From Candidatus Blastococcus massiliensis AP3 (GTDB lineage Bacteria > Actinomycetota > Actinomycetes > Mycobacteriales > Geodermatophilaceae), in the NCBI RefSeq assembly GCF_000582785.1, contig NZ_HG931173.1, forward strand, positions 1,303,469-1,367,468: a stretch of 64,000 nt of DNA. The letters run 5' to 3'. The number at the start of each line of letters is the position of its first letter. Position 1 is the stretch's first letter. The position numbers and the translations under genes are program-made. Below, piece after piece: positions 40,283 to 48,426 of this stretch. The notes below the pieces were generated by a model. That model had not been told where the DNA came from. It ran no database searches and worked only from the letters and a program-made list of their open reading frames with translations.

Positions 40283-41032
40283 GTGGACAGCTTCGAAGGA
40301 CGGACGGCCCTGGTGACCGGCGGCAGCCGCGGCATCGGCCTGGGCATCGCCCAGAGCCTGGTGGATCGGGGCGCGAAGGTCGTGATCACCGCCCGCAAGC
40401 CCGAGGCGCTCGCCGAGGCGGTGGAGACCCTCGGCGGTTCGGAGGTCGCCGTCGCGGTCGCGGGCAACGCCGGCGACGCCGAGCACCGCGCCACCGCCGT
40501 GCGCACCGCCGTGGAGACCTTCGGCAGCCTGGACATGCTGGTCGGCAACGTCGGGATCAACCCGGTCTACGGGCCGATGATGGACCTCGACCACGACGCC
40601 TTCCGCAAGATCCTCGACACCAACGTCGTCGCGTCCCTGGACCTGGTGCAGCAGGCATGGCGGGCGTGGATGTCCGAGCACGGCGGCTCGGTCCTGTTCG
40701 TGGCCTCGGTGGCCGGCCTGCGATCGTCGCCCATGATCGGCGGCTACGGCGTGAGCAAGGCGGCCGTCATCAACATGACCACCCAGCTCGCCGTGGAACT
40801 GGGGCCCAAGGTCCGGGTCAACGCCGTGGCCCCGGCCGTGGTCAAGACGCGCTTCGCCGAGGCCCTGTACGAGGGGCGGGAGGCCGAGGTGGCCGCCGGC
40901 TACCCGGTGGGCCGGCTGGGCGTGCCGGAGGACGTCGGCGAGGCCGCGGCCTACCTGCTCGGCGACGGCGCGGGCTGGGTCACCGGCCAGACGCTGGTCC
41001 TCGACGGCGGATCGGGCTCGCGCGGCCGCTGA
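40283..41032 (+). CDS. Short-chain dehydrogenase/reductase (SDR)
   Basis: This 249-residue classical SDR has the cofactor motif TGGSRGIG, NVGINP in place of NAG, the active-site Ser in VASVAG, Tyr and Lys in YGVSKAA, and a C-terminal TGQTLVLDGGSG. It is FabG-like in size and motif, but the substrate is unknown. GGGAG precedes the GTG, and a TAACGT -10 box is at 40243-40248. It is divergent from the pan operon. Confidence 0.87.
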   Translation: MDSFEGRTALVTGGSRGIGLGIAQSLVDRGAKVVITARKPEALAEAVETLGGSEVAVAVAGNAGDAEHRATAVRTAVETFGSLDMLVGNVGINPVYGPMMDLDHDAFRKILDTNVVASLDLVQQAWRAWMSEHGGSVLFVASVAGLRSSPMIGGYGVSKAAVINMTTQLAVELGPKVRVNAVAPAVVKTRFAEALYEGREAEVAAGYPVGRLGVPEDVGEAAAYLLGDGAGWVTGQTLVLDGGSGSRGR

Positions 41033-41069
41033 CGGACGGCCCGCGTCCCGTTCGGCCTCGGCGGTCCGC

Positions 41070-42491
41070 TCAGCCCTGGCCGAGGACGCGGGCCAGCACG
41101 TCGTCGGCATCGCCGTCCTCGCGGTACCGGCGCCGCCGCCGTCCACCGGACGGCGGCGTCACGCCGTTCTCGGCCAGGATCTCGGACAGCCGCTTCTCGC
41201 TGCCCGGTGAGGTGACGGGCCCGGCGGCCGGCGGAGCGGCCACCGGCGGGGCGGGCACCGGCCGGCCGGGCGCGACCCTCGGCTGCTGGGTGGTGGGCGC
41301 CTGCGCCACTGGCACCGGAGGCAGGACCGGCTCGTCGCCCCGGCGACGCCGCGGCGAGGGTCGCGGCGGCACCGGCGGGAGCGCCTCCGGCGGCTGCGGG
41401 GCGTCGAGCAGCGAGCGGGACGCCAGCCAGTCGAGCGGGGACGGCGCCGGCTCGGGCGGGGGCGCCAGTGGGAACGAGGTGGTCGCGGGAGCCGGCGGCG
41501 GCCCGGCGGGCGAGGGCTCGGCCGGGGCCTGGGTGGGCGGGCTGCTCGCCGTCGACGGCGGCGGTCCCAGCCGCGAGGGCTGCGGTCCGGCGAACATGGA
41601 CGTGGCGGGTGCCGACGGCGTCCACGAGGCGGACGTGTGGGTCTCCCACGGTCGCGGCTCGGGCTCCGGCGGCACCGGACGGGACTCGGTCCGCTCGACC
41701 CGCACCTGCTCGAAGTGCCGGGTGTCCCCCGGCTCGTCGAGGCGGACGGCCGGCCAGCCGCCGGTCAGCTCGCGGGGCGGGTCCTCGTCCCACGTCACGC
41801 CCTCCACCGTGCGGGGAGGGGCGTCGAGCCGGCCGGCGTCGCCCGGGAGCCGGCTGGCCTGCGTGCGCATGACGATCCGCTCGACCAGCATCTCGGAGGA
41901 GAGCTGCTCGGTGAGCTCGGCGCGCAGCCGGCCCATGTCGTCGCGGAGCTCGTGCAGCTGCCCCAGCTCGTGACGCAGGGACCCCAGGGCGGCGATGTCC
42001 TCGCGCAGCGCGGCCACCCGGGCCACCTCGTCGCGCAGGGCGGAGAGCGCGGCGACGTCGTCGCGCAGGGCGGCGACCCCGGCGACCTGGTCGCGCAGGT
42101 CGGCCAGCGCGGAGAGCTCGCCCCGGAGGGCGTCCAGCTCGTCGCGCATGGCCTCCTCGGTCTCCCGGCGCAGCTCGTTCTCCAGCTCCAGCTCGTACTC
42201 GCGACGAGCGGCGACCTCGAGGTCCAGCTCGTGCTCGTAGACCCGGCGCAGCTGCGCCTCGCGGGCGGCGGCGGCCGCCCGGTCACCGCTGCGGCGGCCC
42301 ACGGCGAAGGTGGCCAGCACGAACGCCCAGGCGACGGCGACGACGGCCAGCCGCAGGAGCTGCGGGTTGTCGGTGAGGAAGACCGCCAGCGTGGCTCCGG
42401 CCGCCAGGAGGAAGCCCGCGGCGACGGGGACGATGCGCATCCCGGGGAGAGCGGACCCCGCGGCGGCGGCGTCGTCCTCGCGGCGGGGCAT
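41070..42491 (-). CDS. DUF6779-type membrane protein with decapeptide-repeat coiled coil
   Basis: This 473-residue protein has a cytoplasmic start, two membrane helices (about 19-39 and 46-64), and a charged coiled region (about 70-122). Seven tandem ten-residue repeats follow (123-192, consensus R-D-x-V/L-A-x-L-x-A-L). A long Pro-rich disordered part with WETHTSASW and other short motifs comes next, and the protein ends with ILAENGVTPPSGGRRRRR and a short helix. It fits DUF6779 as I remember it, a family found beside pan genes in actinomycetes. ATG lies six bases after TACGCT (42503-42498). The function is unknown; it may be a scaffold. Confidence 0.75.
   Translation of the reverse strand: MPRREDDAAAAGSALPGMRIVPVAAGFLLAAGATLAVFLTDNPQLLRLAVVAVAWAFVLATFAVGRRSGDRAAAAAREAQLRRVYEHELDLEVAARREYELELENELRRETEEAMRDELDALRGELSALADLRDQVAGVAALRDDVAALSALRDEVARVAALREDIAALGSLRHELGQLHELRDDMGRLRAELTEQLSSEMLVERIVMRTQASRLPGDAGRLDAPPRTVEGVTWDEDPPRELTGGWPAVRLDEPGDTRHFEQVRVERTESRPVPPEPEPRPWETHTSASWTPSAPATSMFAGPQPSRLGPPPSTASSPPTQAPAEPSPAGPPPAPATTSFPLAPPPEPAPSPLDWLASRSLLDAPQPPEALPPVPPRPSPRRRRGDEPVLPPVPVAQAPTTQQPRVAPGRPVPAPPVAAPPAAGPVTSPGSEKRLSEILAENGVTPPSGGRRRRRYREDGDADDVLARVLGQG
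41916..42125 (-). repeat. Seven tandem 30-base units encoding decapeptide repeats
   Basis: Within the DUF6779 gene the codons for residues 123-192 repeat every 30 bases, for example RDQVAGVAAL, RDDVAALSAL, RDEVARVAAL and REDIAALGSL. The ten-residue period is neither a heptad nor a hendecad. Confidence 0.8.
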
Positions 42492-42580
42492 GCACCAAGC
42501 GTAGCGGCGCGCACCCCTCCTGTTCACCCTCCAGCGGCGGCCGGTCCGGTGTCGCGGGCGCGGGCTGGGACAGTGGCCCG

Positions 42581-43225
42581 GTGACCCTGTCGTTGCTCGA
42601 CTGGCGCCGCCGCACCGGCGCGCTGTACGCCGCCGCCCGCTCGGCGGCCGATCCCGAGCGCGGCTGGCGGATCTGGCGCGACGGCCGGGACGAGCTGTTC
42701 GCCGGCCACCCCGACTCACCCCTGGACGAGGCGGCCCGGGCCGCCTTCAGCGGCCTCCCGTACGCCCCCTACGACCCGGGCCTGCGGTTCGAGGCGCGGC
42801 TGGAGCCGGCCCCCGCGGAGCGGCTGGAGATCCCCACGGCCGCCGACGGGACGGTGCAGTTGGACCGGATCGGGCGGGTGGCGCTCGGCGACGTGGGACG
42901 GATCGACGTGTGGTGGCTGAGCGGCTACGGCGGCGGGGTGTTCCTGCCGCTGCGCGACGGCAGCGCGGGAGGGACGACGTACGGCGGTGGCCGCTACCTG
43001 CTCGACACCGTCAAGGGCGCCGACCTCGGCGGCGACGGCACCCGCCTGGTGGTCGACCTCAACCTCGCCTACCACCCGTCCTGCACCTACGACCCGCGCT
43101 GGTCGTGCCCGCTGGCCCCGGAGGGGAACCGGGTGACGGTGCCGGTGGCCGCCGGGGAGCAGCTGCCCCCCGGCGGCTGGTACCAGCTCACTCCCCTGCC
43201 TGGGTCACCGATCCGTCGGTGGTGA
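42581..43225 (+). CDS. DUF1684 domain-containing protein
   Basis: This 214-residue cytosolic protein matches DUF1684: LLDWRRRTGALYAAAR early, DELFAGHPDSPL, then GGGRYLLDTVKGADLG and LNLAYHPSCTYDPRWSCPLAP. These are the conserved parts of the family. The function is unknown. GTG lies six bases after GACAGT (42569-42574). Its last 38 bases overlap the 3' end of the convergent substrate-binding-protein gene. Confidence 0.85.
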   Translation: MTLSLLDWRRRTGALYAAARSAADPERGWRIWRDGRDELFAGHPDSPLDEAARAAFSGLPYAPYDPGLRFEARLEPAPAERLEIPTAADGTVQLDRIGRVALGDVGRIDVWWLSGYGGGVFLPLRDGSAGGTTYGGGRYLLDTVKGADLGGDGTRLVVDLNLAYHPSCTYDPRWSCPLAPEGNRVTVPVAAGEQLPPGGWYQLTPLPGSPIRRW

Positions 43226-44186
43226 ACACCAGGCCGACCGAGACCTTGCCCTGGCGGATCGCCGACTTGACCAACGGGCCGCCTGCGTCCAGCTCCTCGA
43301 AGCCGGCGAACTGCAGCCCGTAGGTCTCCTCGAGTCCGACCTGGCAGAACGGCCGCGTCGGGCACTCCCCCGGTCCACCGAGGATCAGCGACCCGTCGCC
43401 GCAGGCGTCGGCCAGCTCCGACAGGGTGCTCACGCCGAGCTCGTCGGCGAACTCCTGGGTGACGGCGAAGGCGTTCTGGTTGGCGGCCTCGGACGGCGTG
43501 CCGAACACCAGCCCGGCCTCCTCGGCCAACGGCTGCAGCGCCTCGTAGGTGGCGTCCACGTCGTTGGAGGCGACCTGGTTGTCCTCGTCGCCGTCGAGGT
43601 GCTCGGTGACGGTGGCCAGGTACTCCGGGTGCACCTGGAGCTCGCCGCGCTGCACCGCCGGCAGGTAGAGCTCGCGGTTGCCGGTGGCCTGCGTGGACAC
43701 CTGGAAGCCGGCCGCCTCGAGCACGTCGGCGTAGATGTTGGCGAGGATCTCCGGCTCGGAGAAGTTGCCCGCGCCGATGGCGATCGACCCGCTGCCCTGC
43801 TCCAGGGCGGCGACGTCGATGTTCTCCTCGACCCAGCCGGCCGCGGCCTCCTCGGCGGACTGCCGCTCGACGTCGACGGCGACGTTGAGGTCGCCCAGCT
43901 CGTCGAGGGACAGTGCCTCGGACACCGCGTCCAGCGCGGGCAGCAGCGCCGGGTTGGCCTCGGCGGCGGCCGCGTTGACCGCCGGGAGGAGGTTGTCGGC
44001 GTTCTGGAGCTGCTCGTCGTCCTCGAGGACGACGAGCTGCTCGCCGGCGATCGGGGCGCAGGCCTCGCCGGAGGCCTGGCCTCCGCCGCCGTCCCCACCG
44101 GTGCCGGAGGAGCCGGACTCGCCACAGGCCGCGGTCAGGGCGGCGGCGAGAGCGAGGGGGAGGAGCAGTCGACTGCGCGTACGCAT
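43188..44186 (-). CDS. Osmoprotectant ABC transporter substrate-binding lipoprotein (circularly permuted domain order)
   Basis: This 332-residue lipoprotein has the lipobox TAAC (Cys21). Residues 49-123 (LVVLEDDEQLQNADNLLPAV, then LSLDELGDLNVAVDVER and WVEEN) correspond to the end of canonical ProX/OpuBC proteins. Residues 133-332 (IAIGAGNFSEPEILANIYAD, then RELYLPAVQRGELQVHPEYL and VSVGLVFTTDGSV) correspond to their beginning and middle. The chain therefore starts where the normal protein ends, a circular permutation. Ligands are probably glycine betaine, choline or carnitine. It is the last gene after the two permease genes; a 7-bp hairpin lies between them. Confidence 0.85.
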   Translation of the reverse strand: MRTRSRLLLPLALAAALTAACGESGSSGTGGDGGGGQASGEACAPIAGEQLVVLEDDEQLQNADNLLPAVNAAAAEANPALLPALDAVSEALSLDELGDLNVAVDVERQSAEEAAAGWVEENIDVAALEQGSGSIAIGAGNFSEPEILANIYADVLEAAGFQVSTQATGNRELYLPAVQRGELQVHPEYLATVTEHLDGDEDNQVASNDVDATYEALQPLAEEAGLVFGTPSEAANQNAFAVTQEFADELGVSTLSELADACGDGSLILGGPGECPTRPFCQVGLEETYGLQFAGFEELDAGGPLVKSAIRQGKVSVGLVFTTDGSVTQAGE

Positions 44187-44235
44187 GGAACCCGCCTTCT
44201 GTGTCCCGTGGCCCGTGCTGGACCACGCGTGTCTG

Positions 44236-44251
44236 GCGGGAGTTCTCCCGC
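44236..44251 (-). other. Small hairpin between the permease and substrate-binding genes
   Basis: GCGGGAG (44236-44242) and CTCCCGC (44245-44251) form a perfect 7-bp stem with a two-base spacer, 50 bases upstream of the binding-protein start. It could tune relative expression within the operon or stabilise the upstream mRNA. Confidence 0.4.
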
Positions 44252-44301
44252 ACCGTCATGCAACTGCTCGTTCGGTCCGAGAGCAACCGCTGGATGCATG
44301 C

Positions 44302-45030
44302 CTACAGCGGAATTCCCGACGCCGTGGGCTCCGGGGTCCCGGTGGCCCGCCGGGCGGAGAGGAACGGTAGCCGCTTCTCGCCCGGGGTGAGCGCCCACGA
44401 CGCCACGACCAGCAGCAGCTCGGTCAGCACGGCGAGGGCCGCCACGAGGATGGCCCCCGCCAGCACCACGCCGTAGTCCTGCTGCGCGAAGGCCAGCGTG
44501 ATGATCCGGCCGAGCCCCCCGCCGGCCACGAGCGCCGCCAGGGTCGCGGTCGCGACGACCTGCACCGCCGCCGTGCGGACCCCCGTCATGAGCAGCGGCG
44601 CCGCCAGCGGCAGCTCCGCGCGCAGCACCACCTGGCGGCCGTTCATGCCCATGGCCCGCGCCGCCTCGACGACGTCGCGGTCCACCGAGCGGAACCCGAC
44701 GTAGGTGTTGGTGAGGATCGGCGGGACGGCGAAGACGGCGAGGGCGATGGTGGTCGCCGTCGGGCCGAAGCCGATCGGGGTGACCGCGAAGAGGGTGAGC
44801 AGGGCCAGCGTCGGGACGGCGCGCGAGACGTTCGAGAGGCCGACGGTGAAGCCGCCGCCGCGACCGGTGTGCCCGAGCAGGACGCCGACCGGCAGCGCGA
44901 CGAGCATGGCGGCGAGGACGGCCAGCACCGAGATCCGCAGGTGCTCGCCGAGCAGTTCGAGGATGCCGCCGCGGCGGGTCCAGTTGAACGGGTCGTTGAG
45001 GTAGCGGACGGCCTCGCCGAGCAGGTTCAC
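44302..45030 (-). CDS. Osmoprotectant ABC transporter permease (OpuCD/ProW-like), second
   Basis: This 242-residue protein has six hydrophobic helices and the EAA-loop pattern EAARAMGMNGRQVVLRAELPLAAPLLMTGVRT. It opens with the LGEHLRISVLAVLAAMLVAL segment usual for OpuBB/OpuBD. GTG overlaps the stop of the first permease by four bases. The C-terminal tail is longer than the membrane part needs. It partners with the other permease, the divergent ATPase and the binding protein. Confidence 0.9.
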   Translation of the reverse strand: MNLLGEAVRYLNDPFNWTRRGGILELLGEHLRISVLAVLAAMLVALPVGVLLGHTGRGGGFTVGLSNVSRAVPTLALLTLFAVTPIGFGPTATTIALAVFAVPPILTNTYVGFRSVDRDVVEAARAMGMNGRQVVLRAELPLAAPLLMTGVRTAAVQVVATATLAALVAGGGLGRIITLAFAQQDYGVVLAGAILVAALAVLTELLLVVASWALTPGEKRLPFLSARRATGTPEPTASGIPL

Positions 45031-45716
45031 GCCGTCCGCCGCCGGGTCCAGGGCGTGAGCACGCGCTCGGCGCCGGCCAGCAGGAGGTCGGCCAGGAGCG
45101 CCAGGAGCACGCAGCCCAGGGCGCCGGTGACGATCTCGGCCCGGTAGAAGTTGGCGTTGAAGCCGCCGGTGATCAGCTGGCCGAGCCCGCCGTGCCCGAC
45201 GATGACCCCGACCGTGGTGAGCGCGACGGTGGTGACCGTGGCGACGCGGATGCCGGCCATGAACGCCGGCAGCGCGAGGGGCAGGTCCACCTGCCAGAAC
45301 AACCGGACCGGGCCGTAGCCCATCCCGCGCGCGGCCTCCCGGACGTCGTCCGGGACGCCCTGGAGGCCGGCGAGGAAGTTCCGCACCAGGATCACCAGGG
45401 AGTAGAGCACCAGCCCGACGAGCACGGTCGTCGCGGTCAGCCCGGTGACCGGCGCGACGAAGGCGAACATGGCCAGCGACGGGATCGTGTAGATCAGCGT
45501 GGACAGGCCGAGGACGGGCCCGGCCAGGAAGCGGCTGCGGCGGGCCAGCACCGCCATCGGCAGCGCGAGGAGCGTTCCGAGGACGACGGCACCGATCGTG
45601 AGCCTGACGTGCTCGCCGAGGTACCCCATGATGGAGTCCCAGTTGTCCGTCACGTAGGACGGGTCGAACCAGGGGTTCGGCGCCTCCTCCACCGCGAGCA
45701 CCGCCGCGCTCACCAC
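45027..45716 (-). CDS. Osmoprotectant ABC transporter permease (OpuCB-like), first
   Basis: This 229-residue membrane protein contains MGYLGEHVRLTIGAVVLGTL and the EAA loop REAARGMGYGPVRLFWQVDLPLALPAFMAGIRV, and ends with a basic tail. The start is GTG at 45716 (or GTG one codon on). It is transcribed away from the ATPase gene, with only 26 bases between the start codons, so the two arms must share a very compact promoter region. Confidence 0.9.
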   Translation of the reverse strand: MVSAAVLAVEEAPNPWFDPSYVTDNWDSIMGYLGEHVRLTIGAVVLGTLLALPMAVLARRSRFLAGPVLGLSTLIYTIPSLAMFAFVAPVTGLTATTVLVGLVLYSLVILVRNFLAGLQGVPDDVREAARGMGYGPVRLFWQVDLPLALPAFMAGIRVATVTTVALTTVGVIVGHGGLGQLITGGFNANFYRAEIVTGALGCVLLALLADLLLAGAERVLTPWTRRRTA

Positions 45717-45742
45717 CGGGCGCGTCCCAGGAAGGCCACCTC

Positions 45743-46930
45743 GTGGACGCTACTGCTCCCCCCTCCTCCCCCGCAGCTCACGGGTCCGCCGAGGAGATCC
45801 GGCTCGAGGGCGTGAGCAAGGTGTACGCCGACGGGACCGTGGGGGTCGCCGAACTCGACCTCACCTTCGCCGCCGGCGAGCTCACCGTCCTCGTCGGCCC
45901 CTCGGGGTGCGGCAAGACGACGACGATGAAGATGATCAACCGGATCATCGAGCCGACGACCGGGCGGATCCTGCTGGGGGGCGAGGACGTCACCGGCGTC
46001 GACCCCGTGCGGCTGCGTCGCCGCATCGGCTACGTCATCCAGAACGTCGGGCTCTTCCCGCACCAGACCGTCCGGGCCAACGTGGGCACGGTGCCGCGGC
46101 TGCTCGGCTGGGACCGGGCGCGCACCCGTGCGCGGGTGGACGAGCTGCTCGAGCTGATCGGCCTGGACCCCGCGGTGCACGCCGACCGCTATCCGCACCA
46201 GCTCTCCGGGGGGCAGCGCCAGCGGGCCGGCGTCGCCCGGGCGCTGGCCGCGGACCCGCCGGTGCTCCTCATGGACGAGCCGTTCTCCGCCGTCGACCCG
46301 GTGGTGCGCGAGCGGCTGCAGGCGGAGTTCCTGCGCCTCCAGCAGGCGGTCCGCAAGACGATCGTCTTCGTCACCCACGACATCGAGGAGGCCGTGCGGC
46401 TCGGCGACCGGATCGCGGTGATGAGCACCGGCGGCCGGGTCGAGCAGTTCGCGACGCCGGCCGACCTGCTGGGCCGCCCGGCCACCGAGTTCGTCGCGGA
46501 CTTCGTGGGGGCCGACCGCGGGCTCAAGCGACTCGCGGTCACCGAGATCGACACCGTCGACCTCGAGCAGCCACCGGTGGTGCACGTCGACGACGGCCTG
46601 GCCGACGCCCGCAGCGCGCTGGAGCGGGTGGGTGCCCGCTGGGCCGTCGTCCTCGACGACCGGGAGCGCCTGCACGGCTGGCTGTCGGCCGAGCGGGCCT
46701 CGGGCGCCGGCACCGTGGGCACCGCGGCCCGCCGGATGGACGCCTGGGTGCCCGCGGACGCCTCGCTGAAGACCGCCTTCGCCACGATGCTGCAGCACGA
46801 GGCCGGGTGGGTGGCGGTGCTCGACGGCGACCGGTTCCTCGGCGTCCTCACCCCCGAGTCGCTGCACGCGGCGCTGCGCCGCTCGGTCGAGGGCACCGTC
46901 CCGGAGACGGCAGGGGCTACCCAGGCCTGA
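45743..46930 (+). CDS. Osmoprotectant ABC transporter ATP-binding protein with CBS domains (OpuCA/ProV-like)
   Basis: This 395-residue protein has Walker A GPSGCGKT (52-59), the Q-loop VIQNVGLFPH, the signature LSGGQ (154-158), Walker B VLLMDEP, and the H-loop FVTHDIEEA. The tail from about 265 to 380 has two CBS-like repeats (WAVVLDDRERLHGWL and WVAVLDGDRFLGVL), which sense ionic strength or nucleotides in OpuA-type importers. AGGAAGG precedes the GTG. It is divergent from the permease genes. A hairpin terminator begins at its last codon. Confidence 0.93.
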   Translation: MDATAPPSSPAAHGSAEEIRLEGVSKVYADGTVGVAELDLTFAAGELTVLVGPSGCGKTTTMKMINRIIEPTTGRILLGGEDVTGVDPVRLRRRIGYVIQNVGLFPHQTVRANVGTVPRLLGWDRARTRARVDELLELIGLDPAVHADRYPHQLSGGQRQRAGVARALAADPPVLLMDEPFSAVDPVVRERLQAEFLRLQQAVRKTIVFVTHDIEEAVRLGDRIAVMSTGGRVEQFATPADLLGRPATEFVADFVGADRGLKRLAVTEIDTVDLEQPPVVHVDDGLADARSALERVGARWAVVLDDRERLHGWLSAERASGAGTVGTAARRMDAWVPADASLKTAFATMLQHEAGWVAVLDGDRFLGVLTPESLHAALRRSVEGTVPETAGATQA

Positions 46931-46970
46931 TCGCGCCGAGCGGGCCCGGAGGGTCCCGCGCAGGCGCGAT
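46930..46970 (+). terminator. Hairpin after the osmoprotectant ATPase gene
   Basis: ATCGCGCC (46930-46937) pairs with GGCGCGAT (46963-46970), and GCGGG/CCCGC extends the stem inside. The first base belongs to the stop codon. Confidence 0.65.
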
Positions 46971-47013
46971 GGACACGCTCAGCGGGTCAGGGGGACGGCT
47001 CCTGGCCGCGATG

Positions 47014-47532
47014 TCATCCGGAGGATGACGATGTCGCCGACGGATCAGGCGGCACCCGGCACACCGACTCCAGCCAGAGCGCGGCGCCCAGCAGCCCGAG
47101 CGAGCAGAGCACGCCGATGACCGCGGTGACGGTGTCGCCGCGGGCGGCGTCCAGCCGGTCGGCCGCCGGCGCGACGTGCACCAGCAGCCCGGTCCAGGCG
47201 CCCGTGACGACGGCACCGACGTAGGCGCTGGCCTGGGCGAGCACCGCCAGCCGCGCGACGAGCAGCGGCTCCACCGGCTCGACCGCGCGGGCGGCTGGGT
47301 CCCCCGCCGGCGGCCGGGGTGCCCGTCCCGCTCGGGCCGCCCGCTCGGCGGCAAGCCGCGACCGCAGGATCCGTGCGGCCAGCGCCTCGGCGACGGCGAG
47401 GACCGCCAGGGGCATCGGGAGCCACCAGTCCAGCGGCGGCAGGTCGCCGTACCAGGTCCGGACCAGCAGCCAGGCGGCCACGGCCAGGCCGACGGCGAGG
47501 ACGACGAGATCGCGACGGCGCACCGGGGTCAT
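47014..47532 (-). CDS. DUF3180 family membrane protein
   Basis: This 172-residue protein has four hydrophobic segments (about 7-23, 32-46, 90-114 and 132-150) and the family motifs TWYGDLPPLDWWLPMPL, RLAVLAQASAYVGAVVTGAW and VTAVIGVLCSLGLLGAALWLE. DUF3180 genes usually close the folE-folP-folB-folK cluster in actinomycetes, as here. ATG lies 10 bases after the folK stop. The function is unknown. Confidence 0.87.
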   Translation of the reverse strand: MTPVRRRDLVVLAVGLAVAAWLLVRTWYGDLPPLDWWLPMPLAVLAVAEALAARILRSRLAAERAARAGRAPRPPAGDPAARAVEPVEPLLVARLAVLAQASAYVGAVVTGAWTGLLVHVAPAADRLDAARGDTVTAVIGVLCSLGLLGAALWLESVCRVPPDPSATSSSSG

Positions 47533-47542
47533 GGGCCTCGGG

Positions 47543-48040
47543 TCACCCGCTCCAGGGCACGACGGCACCGACGTCGGCGGGGTCGAGGGCGGCGAGCAGG
47601 TCGCCGACCCGTCCGTGTCCGGGGAGCTCGGCGTCGGCGTCGGCGGCCAGCCACGGGACGAGCACGAACGCCCGCTCGTGCGCCCGCGGGTGCGGCAGCG
47701 TGAGGTCGGGGTCGTCGGAGAGCTCGGCCGCGCCGTCGTCCCCGCTCACCGTCACGACGTCGACGTCGAGGGTGCGGGCGCCCCAGCGGACCTCCCGGGT
47801 GCGCCCGGCGGCCTGCTCCAGTTCGTGCGCCCGGGCGAGCCACCCACGTGCGTCGCGGTCGGCGTGCACCACCGCGACGGCGTTCAGGTAGGGCGGCTGC
47901 TCCACCGGTCCCCACGGCGGGGTCTCGTACAGACCGGAGGAGGTCACCGGCCCGTCCTGGGCCAGCGCCGCCAGGGCGGCCCGCAGGGTGCCGGCACGGT
48001 CGCCGAGGTTGGCGCCCAGCGAGAGGACGGCCCGGGTCAC
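47543..48040 (-). CDS. folK: 2-amino-4-hydroxy-6-hydroxymethyldihydropteridine pyrophosphokinase
   Basis: This 165-residue protein starts AVLSLGANLGDRAGTLRAAL and has ETPPWGPVEQPPYLNAV and the HPPK signature RWGARTLDVDVV, then LPHPRAHERAFVL. It pyrophosphorylates hydroxymethyldihydropterin. GTG overlaps the folB stop by four bases. Confidence 0.94.
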   Translation of the reverse strand: MTRAVLSLGANLGDRAGTLRAALAALAQDGPVTSSGLYETPPWGPVEQPPYLNAVAVVHADRDARGWLARAHELEQAAGRTREVRWGARTLDVDVVTVSGDDGAAELSDDPDLTLPHPRAHERAFVLVPWLAADADAELPGHGRVGDLLAALDPADVGAVVPWSG

Positions 48041-48426
48041 GGGCGCTCGCGCCGGATCTCGACGGCGACGTCGTCGAAGGGCACACCCAGCTCGGCCTGC
48101 GGCTTGTGCACCGTGATCTCGACGGCCTGCACCAGTGGATCGGCGAGGCAGACGTCGGCCAGCCGCTGGGCGAGGGTCTCCAGCAGGTCGACCGGCTCGC
48201 CGGCGAGCGCGGCGTGCAGCCGCTGCGCGAGGTCGGCGTAGTTGACGGTCAGGGCGAGGTCGTCACCGGCGGCCGCGGGAGCGGTGTCCAGCTCGAGGAC
48301 GGCGTCCACGCTGAACAGCTGCCCCCGCTCGCGCTCGAAGGCGTAGACGCCGTGGTGCGCGTGCGCGCGCAGTCCGCGCAGCGTGATGCGGTCGGGACGG
48401 GGGCGGTGGGGACGGGGATCAGCCAC
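48037..48426 (-). CDS. folB: Dihydroneopterin aldolase
   Basis: This 129-residue protein has the FolB core ITLRGLRAHAHHGVYAFERE and VNYADLAQRLHAALAGEPVD, ending VAVEIRRERP. The active-site Lys is in VHKPQAEL. It cleaves dihydroneopterin. It overlaps folP by 8 bases and folK by four. Confidence 0.93.
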   Translation of the reverse strand: MADPRPHRPRPDRITLRGLRAHAHHGVYAFERERGQLFSVDAVLELDTAPAAAGDDLALTVNYADLAQRLHAALAGEPVDLLETLAQRLADVCLADPLVQAVEITVHKPQAELGVPFDDVAVEIRRERP

